Assembly: GCA_002730475.1 (NCBI GenBank)
Contig: PCAG01000018.1
Coordinates: forward strand, 1 to 31,047
Direction: 5' to 3'
DNA from: Spirochaetales bacterium
Lineage (GTDB): Bacteria; Desulfobacterota_D; UBA1144
DNA: 31,047 nucleotides
The notes beneath the pieces were generated by a model. The model searched no databases, had not been told where the DNA came from, and saw nothing but the letters and a program-made list of their open reading frames with translations. Shown in pieces: positions 1 through 8,468 of this stretch; position 1 is the first letter of the stretch; each line of letters opens with the position of its first letter. The position numbers were made by a program, and so were the translations under genes.

Positions 1-375
1 ATCTTTCTTGCAGGTGGAGGTTCCGCAGGATCTATGCCTAATTTTACTTCATATAGTTGTAGTAAATCTTCCATAGTTAGATTGGTTGAAAATATCTCTG
101 AAGAATATCCAAAACTTAGAGCACACTGTATTTCTCCAGGACCAAATAAAACGAGATTACTTAATGAAGCTATAAATAATGGTGTCAGTGTAAATGAAAA
201 TAGAATAGTCCAAACAGATAAAGTATTTGATCTATGTGAATACTTGATAAGTAATGACTGTTCTAATTTATCAGGAAGACAAATACATGTTAAAGAAGAT
301 TACAAAAAAATAAATTTTAGTAAATTATTAAATGACGAATATAAGTTAAGGAGATTTATAAATGAAAACAATTAA
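1..375 (+). CDS. Short-chain dehydrogenase/reductase, C-terminal part (cut by window edge)
   Basis: The reading frame is open from base 1, and the residues before the first internal Met (IFLAGGGSAGS) are already SDR-like, so this is the 3' part of a gene that begins outside the window. The visible piece holds the classical SDR catalytic Tyr-x-x-x-Lys (YSCSK) and the following SPGPNKTRL segment, which matches the cofactor/substrate loop seen after it as 'PG' in the family. About 124 residues are present, roughly half of a usual 240-250 residue SDR. Its stop overlaps the next gene by 14 bp. Its position beside a 3-dehydratase-like PLP enzyme and a second SDR suggests nucleotide-sugar reduction, but the substrate cannot be read from the sequence. 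Confidence 0.85.
   Translation: MFLAGGGSAGSMPNFTSYSCSKSSIVRLVENISEEYPKLRAHCISPGPNKTRLLNEAINNGVSVNENRIVQTDKVFDLCEYLISNDCSNLSGRQIHVKEDYKKINFSKLLNDEYKLRRFINENN
348..353 (+). promoter_or_regulatory. Shine-Dalgarno AAGGAG for the ColD-like gene
   Basis: AAGGAG lies 8 nt upstream of the ATG at 362, inside the end of the preceding SDR gene. It supports that ATG as the true start even though it overlaps the upstream gene. It is one of the clearest ribosome binding sites in a window where many starts have little recognisable SD. Confidence 0.6.
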
Positions 376-1549
376 ATATCCTTTAAATAAAAACAATATT
401 TTAAGAGAAGATTTAAATAGAGTTATAAGACATTTAAAGAAAAATGACCCAAAGCTAACTAATGGAGAATATGTAAAAAAATTTGAAAATGAATGGTCTA
501 AATGGCTTGGAGTTAAGTATAGTGTTTTTGTAAATTCTGGATCTTCTGCAAATTTGCTTAGTATGCAAATACTTAAAATTCTGAATCCAAATGGTGGAAA
601 TATAATTGTGCCCCCCCTCACATGGGTTTCGGATATATCTTCCGTAATTCAATCAGGTTTTAAGCCAAAATTTGCTGATATTGACTTAAGTACGCTCTCT
701 ATGAATTCAGAAAAAATAATTAAAGCTATTGATAATAAAACTGTAGCTGTATTTTTATCTCATATTCAAGGTTTTAATGGATTAAGTAAAAAGCTATTGG
801 ATTATCTTAAATTCAAGAAGATTTTATTAATTGAAGATGTTTGTGAGTCTCATGGAGCTCATTTTAAAAATAAGAAACTTGGAACCTATGGCTTAATGTC
901 AAATTTTTCTTTTTATTATGCTCATCATATGAGTACCATAGAAGGTGGAATGGTTTGTACGAATAACTCTGATGTTTACCAAAATTTAAGAATGTTACGT
1001 GCACACGGCATGACTAGAGAACTGACAGATGTTAAATTGAAATCTAGATATGAAAAAAATTTTTCTAATTTAAATCCTAAGTTCATTTTTGCATTTCCTT
1101 CTTTCAATATGAGAAATAACGAAATTGGTGGAATAATTGGATTGAATCAATTAAAAAGACTTGATAAAAATATACTTAAAAGAAATTATAACCACAGATT
1201 GTTTTTGAGTGAGTTAAATGAAAAGATATTTTATACTGATTTTGAACTTACAGGATCAAGCAATTATGCGTTTAATTTGATATTACTGAAAAAAAATAAA
1301 TCATTATTTGAAAAAATATGCAATGCATTAACAAAAAATGGTATTGAGTTTAGAAGAGGAAGTGCTGGAGGAGGTAATCAACTTCGACAACCTTATCTTA
1401 ACAGATTATTTTCAAAGAGGTTTGCAATAAAATTTGTAAACACTGAACATATTCATTTTTTTGGTCTTTATATAGGTAACTTTCCTGATTTAAAAAAAAA
1501 TGATATAAAAATGATCACAAAAATTATAAATAAGGCTACAAATGAATAA
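362..1549 (+). CDS. DegT/DnrJ/EryC1/StrS-family protein, ColD-like sugar 3-dehydratase (His replaces PLP Lys)
   Basis: The 395-residue protein has the fold-type I DegT family layout: GSSANLL near 60-66, the PLP-contacting IEDVCESHGA segment at about 157-166, and FSFYYAHHMSTIEGG at about 182-196. Normal sugar aminotransferases have Lys where this protein has His188 (the first His of AHH). The same substitution defines GDP-4-keto-6-deoxymannose 3-dehydratase (ColD) and the related E1/RfbH enzymes, which use PLP or PMP to remove the 3-hydroxyl rather than form an internal aldimine. I see no clustered C-terminal cysteines for the [2Fe-2S] centre of E1/RfbH, so ColD is the closer model. It overlaps the neighbouring genes on both sides (14 and 8 bp), which implies co-translation with two SDRs that could complete a 3,6-dideoxyhexose. 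The exact nucleotide sugar is inferred, not seen. Confidence 0.85.
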   Translation: MKTIKYPLNKNNILREDLNRVIRHLKKNDPKLTNGEYVKKFENEWSKWLGVKYSVFVNSGSSANLLSMQILKILNPNGGNIIVPPLTWVSDISSVIQSGFKPKFADIDLSTLSMNSEKIIKAIDNKTVAVFLSHIQGFNGLSKKLLDYLKFKKILLIEDVCESHGAHFKNKKLGTYGLMSNFSFYYAHHMSTIEGGMVCTNNSDVYQNLRMLRAHGMTRELTDVKLKSRYEKNFSNLNPKFIFAFPSFNMRNNEIGGIIGLNQLKRLDKNILKRNYNHRLFLSELNEKIFYTDFELTGSSNYAFNLILLKKNKSLFEKICNALTKNGIEFRRGSAGGGNQLRQPYLNRLFSKRFAIKFVNTEHIHFFGLYIGNFPDLKKNDIKMITKIINKATNE

Positions 1550-2480
1550 AAAAATACTTATTACTGGTGGAGCCGGATATATAGGTTCAATATTAACTCC
1601 AATGTTACTTGAAAGTGGATTTCAAGTAACAGTTTTTGATAATTTTTTATTTAAACAAAATAGTTTAAATAATTGCTGTTCTTATAAAAACTTTAAAGTT
1701 GTAAATGGAGACGTAAGAGTAAAAGATCAAATTTATCCTCAAATAAAAAAACATGATATTGTAATTCCCTTAGCGGCAATAGTTGGGATGCCTTTTTGTA
1801 ATAAAGACCCAATTGCTGCTCATTCAACGAATGTTGATGCTATGAAATTGATGTTTAGTTTAATAAGTAAAGATCAGATTATATTAATGCCAACTACTAA
1901 TAGTGCATATGGCACAGGTGATAAGAATAATTTTTGTGATGAAAAAACAGAATTAAATCCGATTTCTGATTATGCAAAACACAAAGTAGAAATAGAAAAA
2001 ATCCTTATGAGCCATCAAAATTCAATTAGTTTTCGATTAGCTACTGTATTTGGAATGTCGCCAAGAATGAGGGTTGATTTACTTGTTAATGATTTTACAC
2101 ATAGAGCTGTTTATGACGGCTTTATTGTGTTGTTTGAAAGTCACTTTAAGAGAAATTATATTCATATTAACGATGTGAGTAGAGTTTTTATTCATGCAAT
2201 TAATAAATTTGAAAGTATGAAGAATAATATTTATAACGTCGGGTTAAGTGATACGAATATAAGTAAGTTAGAGTTATGCAATATAATTAAGGAATATTTA
2301 AATGACTTTGTTATTTTGGAAGAAAGTTTTACTAATGATCCTGATCAAAGAAACTACATCGTATCAAATAACAAAATTGAAAATACAGGTTTTTTTCCTA
2401 ATTTCTCAATAAGAGAAGGGGTCGAAGAGCTTTTAAAAGGCTACACTATGATAAAGAATTCTAAATATGGAAATGTATAA
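1542..2480 (+). CDS. Extended SDR, NAD-dependent epimerase/dehydratase
   Basis: The 312-residue protein starts with a beta strand and the NAD-binding GGAGYIG motif at about 9-15. It carries a PTTNSAYG active-site segment near residues 125-132 and the catalytic YAKHK (Tyr-x-x-x-Lys) at about 149-153, followed by RLATVFG, as in UDP/GDP/CDP-sugar epimerases and reductases. The length is normal for the family. It overlaps the ColD-like gene by 8 bp, so the two probably act in sequence; in colitose synthesis the ColD product is processed by an SDR (ColC). This protein is not close enough by eye to ColC to name it so, and it could be an epimerase or 4-reductase for another deoxysugar. Confidence 0.85.
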   Translation: MNKKILITGGAGYIGSILTPMLLESGFQVTVFDNFLFKQNSLNNCCSYKNFKVVNGDVRVKDQIYPQIKKHDIVIPLAAIVGMPFCNKDPIAAHSTNVDAMKLMFSLISKDQIILMPTTNSAYGTGDKNNFCDEKTELNPISDYAKHKVEIEKILMSHQNSISFRLATVFGMSPRMRVDLLVNDFTHRAVYDGFIVLFESHFKRNYIHINDVSRVFIHAINKFESMKNNIYNVGLSDTNISKLELCNIIKEYLNDFVILEESFTNDPDQRNYIVSNNKIENTGFFPNFSIREGVEELLKGYTMIKNSKYGNV

Positions 2481-2491
2481 TTGTTTGAATT

Positions 2492-4228
2492 GTGTTATCA
2501 CTACTTTTTAATACTTGGAAAATTCTAGAGCCAAAACAAAGATTTAGAAGTGTATTTTTTTTTGTATTAGTTACAATCTCTATTATTTTGGAACTTTTGG
2601 GAATAGGAATGGTTTTTCCAATAATAGGCTTGATTTTAAATGAGGATTTTTTAGAGACTTTACCATTTTTACAAAATTCATTTCTAAAAGATATTAATCA
2701 TTTTGATTTAATCAACTTTTCACTTTTTGCATTATTTTTTATTTTTTTAATTAAAAATTTATTTATGATTTTTTTTTATTGGTGGCAGAATTCATTTACA
2801 ACAAGAACTTCTGTAAGCTTGGCAAAAAAACTTTACACTAAATACCTTTACCAAGATTACTTGTTTCATGTAAATCATCATAGTGCAACCTTGATTAGGA
2901 ATATAACTACTGAAGTCTTTTTTTTTCAACAGCTACTTTTAAGAGTTATACTTTTATTTTCTGAATTTCTTATTTTAATCTCAATTTCAATTTTACTTTT
3001 AAGTATTGACCTTAATTCCACCTTAATAGCTTTTATATTCTTTGCATTTTTTTTAGGCCTATTTTCATATTTTGCTAAAAATATTCAAAAGAGATGGAGT
3101 TTAGAAAGACAAAAGTATGCAGAAAAGTCTGGAAAAGATTTGCTTGAAGGTTTAGGTTCAATTAAAGAAATTAAAATTTATAAAAAAGAAGAAGTTTTTA
3201 TTAATCAATTTTCAAATCATAATTATCTTCAGGCTAATATTTTTAAAAAGCATGGAGTTTTAACAGAATCACCGAGGTTGTTTATTGAAGTTTGTTCAGT
3301 TGGAGTTCTTGTATTAATACTTTTTACTTTATCTAGAGGTTCATACGTAGAGGAACAATTACTTTCAACAGTCGGAATATTAGGCGCTTCTGCATTTCGA
3401 ATGTTACCTTCATTAAATAGAATAATAAATTCAATACAATATATTAGGTTATATAGCTCATCAATCCCCGTTCTGCTTAAAGAATTATCGTATCAGACAT
3501 ATGAAAGTAAAAATGATGTTAAAGAATCTTCATATAATACTAAATTTGATTTTGATATTGTAATTAAAGATTTGGAATTTTATTACTCTAATAAAAATAA
3601 ATTAATATTAAAAAAATTAAATTTAACTATTTCAAAAGGTCAATGTATTGGAATCATAGGAGAGAGTGGATCGGGCAAAAGTACACTAATTGATATAATG
3701 CTAGCATTATTCCAACCTACTAATGGAGATATAAAATTTAATAACAAAAGCATATATCACAGCACAAATGACTGGAGAAATAATATAGGCTATGTTCCTC
3801 AACAGAGTATTTTAATTGATGACTCTATTAAAAAAAATATAGCATTTGGTGTACCTGATCATGAAATTAATGAAAAAAAAATAATTAATTGTGTAAGAGA
3901 AACGCAATTAGATGAATTTACAAAAAGTTTAGCAAAGGGTTTGGACACATTTGTTGGAGAAAAAGGTATCAGATTGTCTGGTGGGCAAAGACAAAGAATA
4001 GCTATAGCACGTGCTTTATATAATGATCCAAAAATTTTAATTTTTGATGAAGCAACAAGCTCATTAGATAAATATACTGAGAGTAAAATAATGGAATCAA
4101 TATATAAATTTAAAAAAAATAGAACTTTAATAATTGTTTCACATAGAATAGCTTCTTTGAATAATTGCGATATAATATATGAAATAAAAAATGGTAATAT
4201 AAAAACAGTAAATTATGATAATATTTAA
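2492..4228 (+). CDS. ABC transporter, fused permease and ATPase (PglK/MsbA-like flippase)
   Basis: The 578-residue half-transporter has an N-terminal membrane domain with hydrophobic spans up to about residue 320, then a full ABC ATPase: Walker A GESGSGKST at 390-398, signature LSGGQ at 495-499, Walker B ILIFDE at 515-520 and the H-loop His551. It starts with GTG at 2492; an in-frame TGA at 2486-2488 lies just upstream, so no longer start is available. PglK-type proteins in glycan loci flip undecaprenyl-diphosphate oligosaccharides across the inner membrane. No Wzx-like polytopic flippase is visible in the window, so this protein is the likely flippase, although lipid A core or polysaccharide export cannot be excluded. 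It overlaps the GT11 gene by 14 bp. Confidence 0.9.
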   Translation: MLSLLFNTWKILEPKQRFRSVFFFVLVTISIILELLGIGMVFPIIGLILNEDFLETLPFLQNSFLKDINHFDLINFSLFALFFIFLIKNLFMIFFYWWQNSFTTRTSVSLAKKLYTKYLYQDYLFHVNHHSATLIRNITTEVFFFQQLLLRVILLFSEFLILISISILLLSIDLNSTLIAFIFFAFFLGLFSYFAKNIQKRWSLERQKYAEKSGKDLLEGLGSIKEIKIYKKEEVFINQFSNHNYLQANIFKKHGVLTESPRLFIEVCSVGVLVLILFTLSRGSYVEEQLLSTVGILGASAFRMLPSLNRIINSIQYIRLYSSSIPVLLKELSYQTYESKNDVKESSYNTKFDFDIVIKDLEFYYSNKNKLILKKLNLTISKGQCIGIIGESGSGKSTLIDIMLALFQPTNGDIKFNNKSIYHSTNDWRNNIGYVPQQSILIDDSIKKNIAFGVPDHEINEKKIINCVRETQLDEFTKSLAKGLDTFVGEKGIRLSGGQRQRIAIARALYNDPKILIFDEATSSLDKYTESKIMESIYKFKKNRTLIIVSHRIASLNNCDIIYEIKNGNIKTVNYDNI

Positions 4229-5075
4229 AAAAAAAATTGTTATTTTATATTTGCAAGGAGGCATAGGTAATCTTTTTTTTGGATTATCAGCTGCTATAAA
4301 ATTCAATAATTTAAATAGTAATAATATTTATTATGTAGAGTTAGAAAAAAACAGATTAACTAAAATTAAAAAATATTTAAATTTAGAACTAATTGAGTTA
4401 AAAAATTTTCAGAGAATAGCATATGGGATTTATATCAAAGAAAGTGGTTTTTTTAATGATTTTATTACAAGGTTTTTAAAAAAAACAAAATTACACTTTG
4501 GTAAACACATCCATGGTGGTTATTTTGAAAAAAATTCTTATAAAAAAATCTCGAATAAAAATGTTTTAACAGGTTATTTTCAACATCCTGATTTTTATAA
4601 AGATTCAAAAGATATTATTGCTGATTTATTTTTTAAGAAGCATAAATTGAATAAACTTTTAATTAAAGACCATATAGCAATACATTTAAGAAGGGCAGAC
4701 TATATAAATCATGGATGGGAACTTTCACTAAATTATTATAAAAAGATTTTATTAAGTTTATCAAAAGATGCTAATTTTAACTCTAAATCAATAAAAGTAT
4801 TTTCAGACGATCCTTTTGCAATTTTTGCAATTAAAAATCTTGCTGATAAATTTAATTTTACATTTATTGCTAATAACTCAAATAATTCAGATTTAGATGA
4901 TTTTATTGAATTAATTTGCTCTAAAACACTAGTTATGTCTAACTCTTCTTTTTGTTGGTGGGCAGCTGTCATAGGAGATAGGTTGTTAGATAAAAAAAGA
5001 TCTGTTTTTTATCCTGAAGGATGGATAAAAGGATTTAATGATTGTTTAAAGGAACCTAATTGGAGAGTTTATTAA
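4215..5075 (+). CDS. GT11 family alpha-1,2-fucosyltransferase-like glycosyltransferase
   Basis: The 286-residue protein opens with LQGGIGNLFF, the typical N-terminal loop of GT11 enzymes. It carries the family donor motif as HLRRADY at 157-163 and the C-terminal SNSSFCWW block at 242-249. GT11 members transfer fucose from GDP-L-fucose to the 2-position of a galactose-like acceptor, so this is a cytoplasmic or membrane-associated step in repeat-unit assembly. The gene is placed directly before the gmd-derived chimera with no spacer, as expected for a donor-synthesis neighbour. With gmd broken here, the GDP-fucose or related donor must come from elsewhere or the enzyme may be idle. Other GDP-deoxysugars as donor are possible. 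Confidence 0.88.
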   Translation: MIIFKKKIVILYLQGGIGNLFFGLSAAIKFNNLNSNNIYYVELEKNRLTKIKKYLNLELIELKNFQRIAYGIYIKESGFFNDFITRFLKKTKLHFGKHIHGGYFEKNSYKKISNKNVLTGYFQHPDFYKDSKDIIADLFFKKHKLNKLLIKDHIAIHLRRADYINHGWELSLNYYKKILLSLSKDANFNSKSIKVFSDDPFAIFAIKNLADKFNFTFIANNSNNSDLDDFIELICSKTLVMSNSSFCWWAAVIGDRLLDKKRSVFYPEGWIKGFNDCLKEPNWRVY

Positions 5076-5867
5076 ATGAAGCAAACTATAAAAGCATTGA
5101 TAACTGGAATTACTGGGCAAGATGGATCATATTTAGCAGAGTTTTTGCTTAAAAAAGGTTATCAAGTTCATGGTTTAAAACGAAGATCATCTCTTTTTAA
5201 TACACAAAGAATTGACCATTTAATTAAAGATAGGAATGTTTTTCAAAATAAAAATTTTTATCTACATCACGCTGATATGACTGATAGTAGTTCGATTAAC
5301 TATTTAATATCAAAAATTCAACCTAATGAAGTATATAATTTAGCAGCTCAAAGTCATGTCGCAGTAAGTTTTGAGCAGCCCGAGTATACAGCAAATAGTG
5401 TTGCTTTAGGTCCTCTTAGACTGCTTGAGGCAATCAAAAATTTAAATTTAATAAAAAAAACAAAGTTTTATCAAGCTTCTACCTCTGAATTATTTGGAAA
5501 TTCCTATAAAAATTTTCAAAATGAGAATACTAAATTTTCGCCAACTAGCCCGTATGCTACAGCTAAATTATATGCACACTGGACTATTATAAATTACAGA
5601 GAGGCTTATAATATGTTTGCCGTTAATGGTATTCTCTTTGTAGATAATGATGGAATGATGAATGGTCAAGATATAAATTATATCAATAAAATTTCAAAAA
5701 ATATTTCTGTTCCTTTGATTTCTTTAGGTGGTATTGGATCGGAAGATAATATAGAAAAATCATTTAATTTTGGAGCCAACGCAGTTGCTGCAGGTTCTTT
5801 TTTTGTTTTTAATGGACCCCATAAGGCTGTATTGATTTCATACAAAAATTTTTTAATTGAGGAATAA
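5076..5867 (+). pseudogene. gmd'-'hisF: Chimera: N-terminal half of GDP-mannose 4,6-dehydratase joined in frame to the C-terminal end of HisF/WbuZ-like cyclase
   Basis: Residues 1-188 are a clear [13 protein letters not shown] at 11-20, [10 protein letters not shown] at 36-45, catalytic Thr136 and Glu138 in STSELFG, and Tyr160/Lys164 in YATAK. At residue 189 (base 5640) the sequence stops being GMD. In GMD the 'GILF' strand continues as NHESP; here it becomes [11 protein letters not shown], the strand 6 loop of HisF-type enzymes. LGGIGSEDN and [18 protein letters not shown] then follow to the end, closely resembling the WbuZ/HisF2 version in glycan loci. About 75 HisF residues remain of about 250, and the HisF N-terminal catalytic Asp is gone; the GMD substrate domain (about 160-180 residues) is also lost. 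The frame is open, but neither half can be complete. The parsimonious cause is a deletion between gmd and hisF that also took the genes between them; an assembly join cannot be ruled out. Confidence 0.85.
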
Positions 5868-5871
5868 TATT

Positions 5872-6974
5872 TTGAAAATTTGTAAAAGGTGTGTGATGGA
5901 TGAATCATCAATAGATTTTCACTTAGATGAAAATGGTTTTTGTAATTATTGTAATGATTTCTTGCAAAAGCAAAGCTTAGCATCTTTTAACAGTTCTAAT
6001 AGGAAAAATTTATTTAATTCTCTGATTAAAGAAATACAAAATCCTAAAAAAAATACGATTGCATAGTAGGTGTATCTGGAGGGGTAGATAGTTCATGGGT
6101 ATTGGTAAAAGCTATTAAAGCCGGATTAAAACCCCTTGCAGTCCATATGGATAATGGGTGGAATTCAGAATTAGCACAACAAAATATAGAAAACTTAGTT
6201 AATAAATTAAAAGTTGATTTGTATACTTATGTTATTGATTGGAACGAATATAGAGAGATGATGAATGCTTTTTTTTCATCAAATGTTATTGATATTGAGC
6301 TCTTATACGATAACGCAATGCATGCAGTTAATTTTAAAATGGCAAAAAAATTTCATTGTAAATATATATTAAGTGGAATTAATTCTGCCACTGAAGGAAT
6401 GAAAATACCTGCGCAATGGAACTGGTTTAAATATGATAAAAAACAAATTTATGATATTGTAAATAATTATTCAAAAATTAAAATTAAAACATTTCCATCA
6501 ATTGGTGTACTCAATTATATAAAATATAGATTTATTAACAATATTAAGCAAATTAATTTTCTGGACTATATTGAATTTAATAAAGAGAATGTTCTCAATG
6601 AATTGGAAAATAATTTTGGATACAAAAGATATCCATACAAGCATTATGAATCCATTTTTACAAGATTTTATCAAGGATATATCCTTATTAAAAAATTTAA
6701 TGTTGATAAGCGTAAATTACATTTAAGTAATCTTATTGTTACAAATCAAGTAAACAGAGATAAGGCTTTAGATATAATTAAAAGTTCCAGATATGGATAT
6801 GAAGATAATTTAAATTTAATAGATGATATTAATTATTTTTTAAAAAAGATGAAATGGAGTGAAGCTAAATTAGAAAAATACTTGAATCAAAAAAAAGTAA
6901 GTCATAAAAAATTTAAGTCAGAAATAACTTTATATGAAAACTTATCAAAGTTATATAGATTGATTATAAAATAA
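5872..6974 (+). pseudogene. wbpG: WbpG/WbuX-like N-acetyl sugar amidotransferase, frameshifted in an A8 tract
   Basis: Translation from TTG 5872 gives the family N-terminus with CKRCVMD and CNYC cysteine pairs, then runs to a stop at 6064-6066. The next frame continues without a break in homology as DCIVGVSGGVDSSW, the PP-loop of this ATP-dependent family, then PLAVHMDNGWNSELA and YVIDWNEY to 6974. The shift sits at the A8 run 6046-6053; nine As would restore one frame of about 368 codons, a normal length. With HisH and HisF partners, such proteins turn an N-acetyl sugar into an acetamidino sugar. HisH is absent and hisF is only a tail fused to gmd just upstream, so the branch appears dead whether or not the indel is real. 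The TTG at 5857 is also in frame, but 5872 gives the usual N-terminus. Confidence 0.85.
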
Positions 6975-6975
6975 T

Positions 6976-8007
6976 ATGAAAAAAATAATTAAATTTTCAG
7001 TTGTTGGTTGTGGAAGAATTTTTAAAAAACATTTAAATTTTTTTGAAACTACAAAGATTAATTCAGTAGAACTAATTTCTGTTTGTGACACTAATCCTAG
7101 GGCTCTTACAAATATTAAATCTAGTTTAAATTTTAAAAAATTTCAGTCTCTAGTTAGCATGCTTAAGGAGACTTCACCTGATGTAGTTATCATACTAACA
7201 CATAGCGGAAGTCATTATGAGATTTTTAAAATTATTGAAAAATATAAGAAGCATACAATCATAGAAAAACCATTAGCTCTTAAATTTGATCATGCCAAAA
7301 AAATGATAAATATTTCAAAAAAAAATAAAAAACTTTTATTTGTAGTAAAACAAAATAGGTACAACCTACCTGTAGTTAAATTAAAACAAGCAATAGATAA
7401 AAATAGGTTTGGGAAATTAATTTTAGCAACAACAAGAGTTAGATGGAAAAGAGATCAAAAATATTTTGATCTTGCTGATTGGAGAGGAACAAAAAAAAAT
7501 GACGGAGGTATTTTTTGGAATCAAGCTAGTCATCATATTGATTTGTTAATTTGGCTTGTTGGGCCTGTAAAATCAGTAATTGCTAAATCAACTAAATCAC
7601 TGTTGAAAATTGAAACTGAAGATACGGCATCTTGTATTATTAATTTTCAAAATGGTGCTATGGGAATAGTTGAGGCAACAACGGCAGCAAAACCAAAAGA
7701 TCTTGAGGGATCTATCTCAGTAATTGGAGAAAAAGGAACTGTAATTGTGGGAGGGTTTGCAGTTAATAAGATTGAAGTATGGAATTTCGTTAAAATGTCT
7801 AAAAATGATAATGATGTTATGAATAAATATAATTTAAATCCTGACAATGTTTATGGTTTTGGGCATCAGCTAATGTATGAAGATATAGTAAATAAACTAT
7901 TAAATAAGAAATCTAATGCATTAGAAGGAGATAAGGTTTTAGACTCTGTAAAAATTATTGAAGCTATGTACAAATCTATAAAGTTAAAAAAAGAGATATT
8001 CATATGA
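6976..8007 (+). CDS. wbpB: Gfo/Idh/MocA oxidoreductase, WbpB/WlbA-like UDP-GlcNAcA 3-dehydrogenase
   Basis: The 343-residue protein has an N-terminal Rossmann motif (VVGCGRI at 9-15), the family EKPL at 97-100 with catalytic Lys98, and a second-domain active-site segment NQASHHIDLL at 182-191, which matches the paired His of WlbA/WbpB. These enzymes oxidise C3 of UDP-N-acetylglucosaminuronic acid with NAD+ to give the 3-keto sugar. The assignment is supported by the neighbours: the acetyltransferase (4 bp ATGA overlap) and the aminotransferase for the next two steps are in the same operon, and a TviB/WbpA-type 6-dehydrogenase lies at 27704. The Gfo/Idh family is broad, so substrate depends on this context. 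Confidence 0.85.
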   Translation: MKKIIKFSVVGCGRIFKKHLNFFETTKINSVELISVCDTNPRALTNIKSSLNFKKFQSLVSMLKETSPDVVIILTHSGSHYEIFKIIEKYKKHTIIEKPLALKFDHAKKMINISKKNKKLLFVVKQNRYNLPVVKLKQAIDKNRFGKLILATTRVRWKRDQKYFDLADWRGTKKNDGGIFWNQASHHIDLLIWLVGPVKSVIAKSTKSLLKIETEDTASCIINFQNGAMGIVEATTAAKPKDLEGSISVIGEKGTVIVGGFAVNKIEVWNFVKMSKNDNDVMNKYNLNPDNVYGFGHQLMYEDIVNKLLNKKSNALEGDKVLDSVKIIEAMYKSIKLKKEIFI

Positions 8008-8468
8008 AATATAAAATTCATAACTCAGGTATCTCAAAAGTAGAATTTGGCAATAATGTAAAAATAGTTGATCCTGTTAATCTATATGAATGTAAAATTG
8101 ATGATAATTGCTTCATAGGTCCTTTTGTTGAAATTCAAAAAAATGTCAAAATTGGTCAAAATTGTAGAATACAATCCCATACTTTTATATGCGAACTCAC
8201 AACTATTGGAAAAAATTGTTTTATTGGTCATGGGGTAGTTTTTATAAATGATTTATTTAAAGATGGTAAGCTAGCTCAAGGCGATAAAACTAAATGGGAA
8301 AAAACTGTTATTGGTGATAATGTATTAATAGGCTCTAATAGTACTCTGCTTCCTGTAAATATATGTAACGATGTTGTTATAGGGGCTGGATCAGTAGTTA
8401 CAAAAAATATATATGAACCTGGAGTATATTATGGTAATCCAGCAATAAAAAAAAATGGTTCTAATTAA
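8004..8468 (+). CDS. wbpD: WbpD/WlbB-like N-acetyltransferase (left-handed beta-helix)
   Basis: The 154-residue protein consists of hexapeptide-repeat coils (for example IGPFVEIQKNVKIG, IGKNCFIGHG) with the inserted loop FINDLFKDGKLAQG and an IGAGSVVTKNIYEPGVYYGNPA terminus. This pattern is typical of WbpD/WlbB, which use acetyl-CoA to acetylate the 3-amino group of UDP-GlcNAc3NA. It is a trimeric cytoplasmic enzyme in the known cases. It begins in an ATGA overlap with the stop of the wbpB-like gene and overlaps the following wzz-like gene by 14 bp, so translation is probably coupled. Length is close to the 150-190 residues known for the family. Confidence 0.87.
   Translation: MKYKIHNSGISKVEFGNNVKIVDPVNLYECKIDDNCFIGPFVEIQKNVKIGQNCRIQSHTFICELTTIGKNCFIGHGVVFINDLFKDGKLAQGDKTKWEKTVIGDNVLIGSNSTLLPVNICNDVVIGAGSVVTKNIYEPGVYYGNPAIKKNGSN

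Noticed and set aside
346..652. Antisense open frames over the ColD-like gene
   Set aside because: They lie opposite a strongly conserved coding region, show no recognisable domains and are expected by chance from AT-rich codon use.
4255..4261. AAGGAGG, a perfect Shine-Dalgarno sequence
   Set aside because: It is internal to the GT11 gene, encodes part of its conserved LQGGIGN loop and has no suitable start after it.
6102..6974. Open frame that could be called a separate 290-residue protein
   Set aside because: Its homology to the amidotransferase starts upstream of the first start codon, with the PP-loop SGGVDS lying before it in the same frame, so it is the 3' part of a frameshifted gene.
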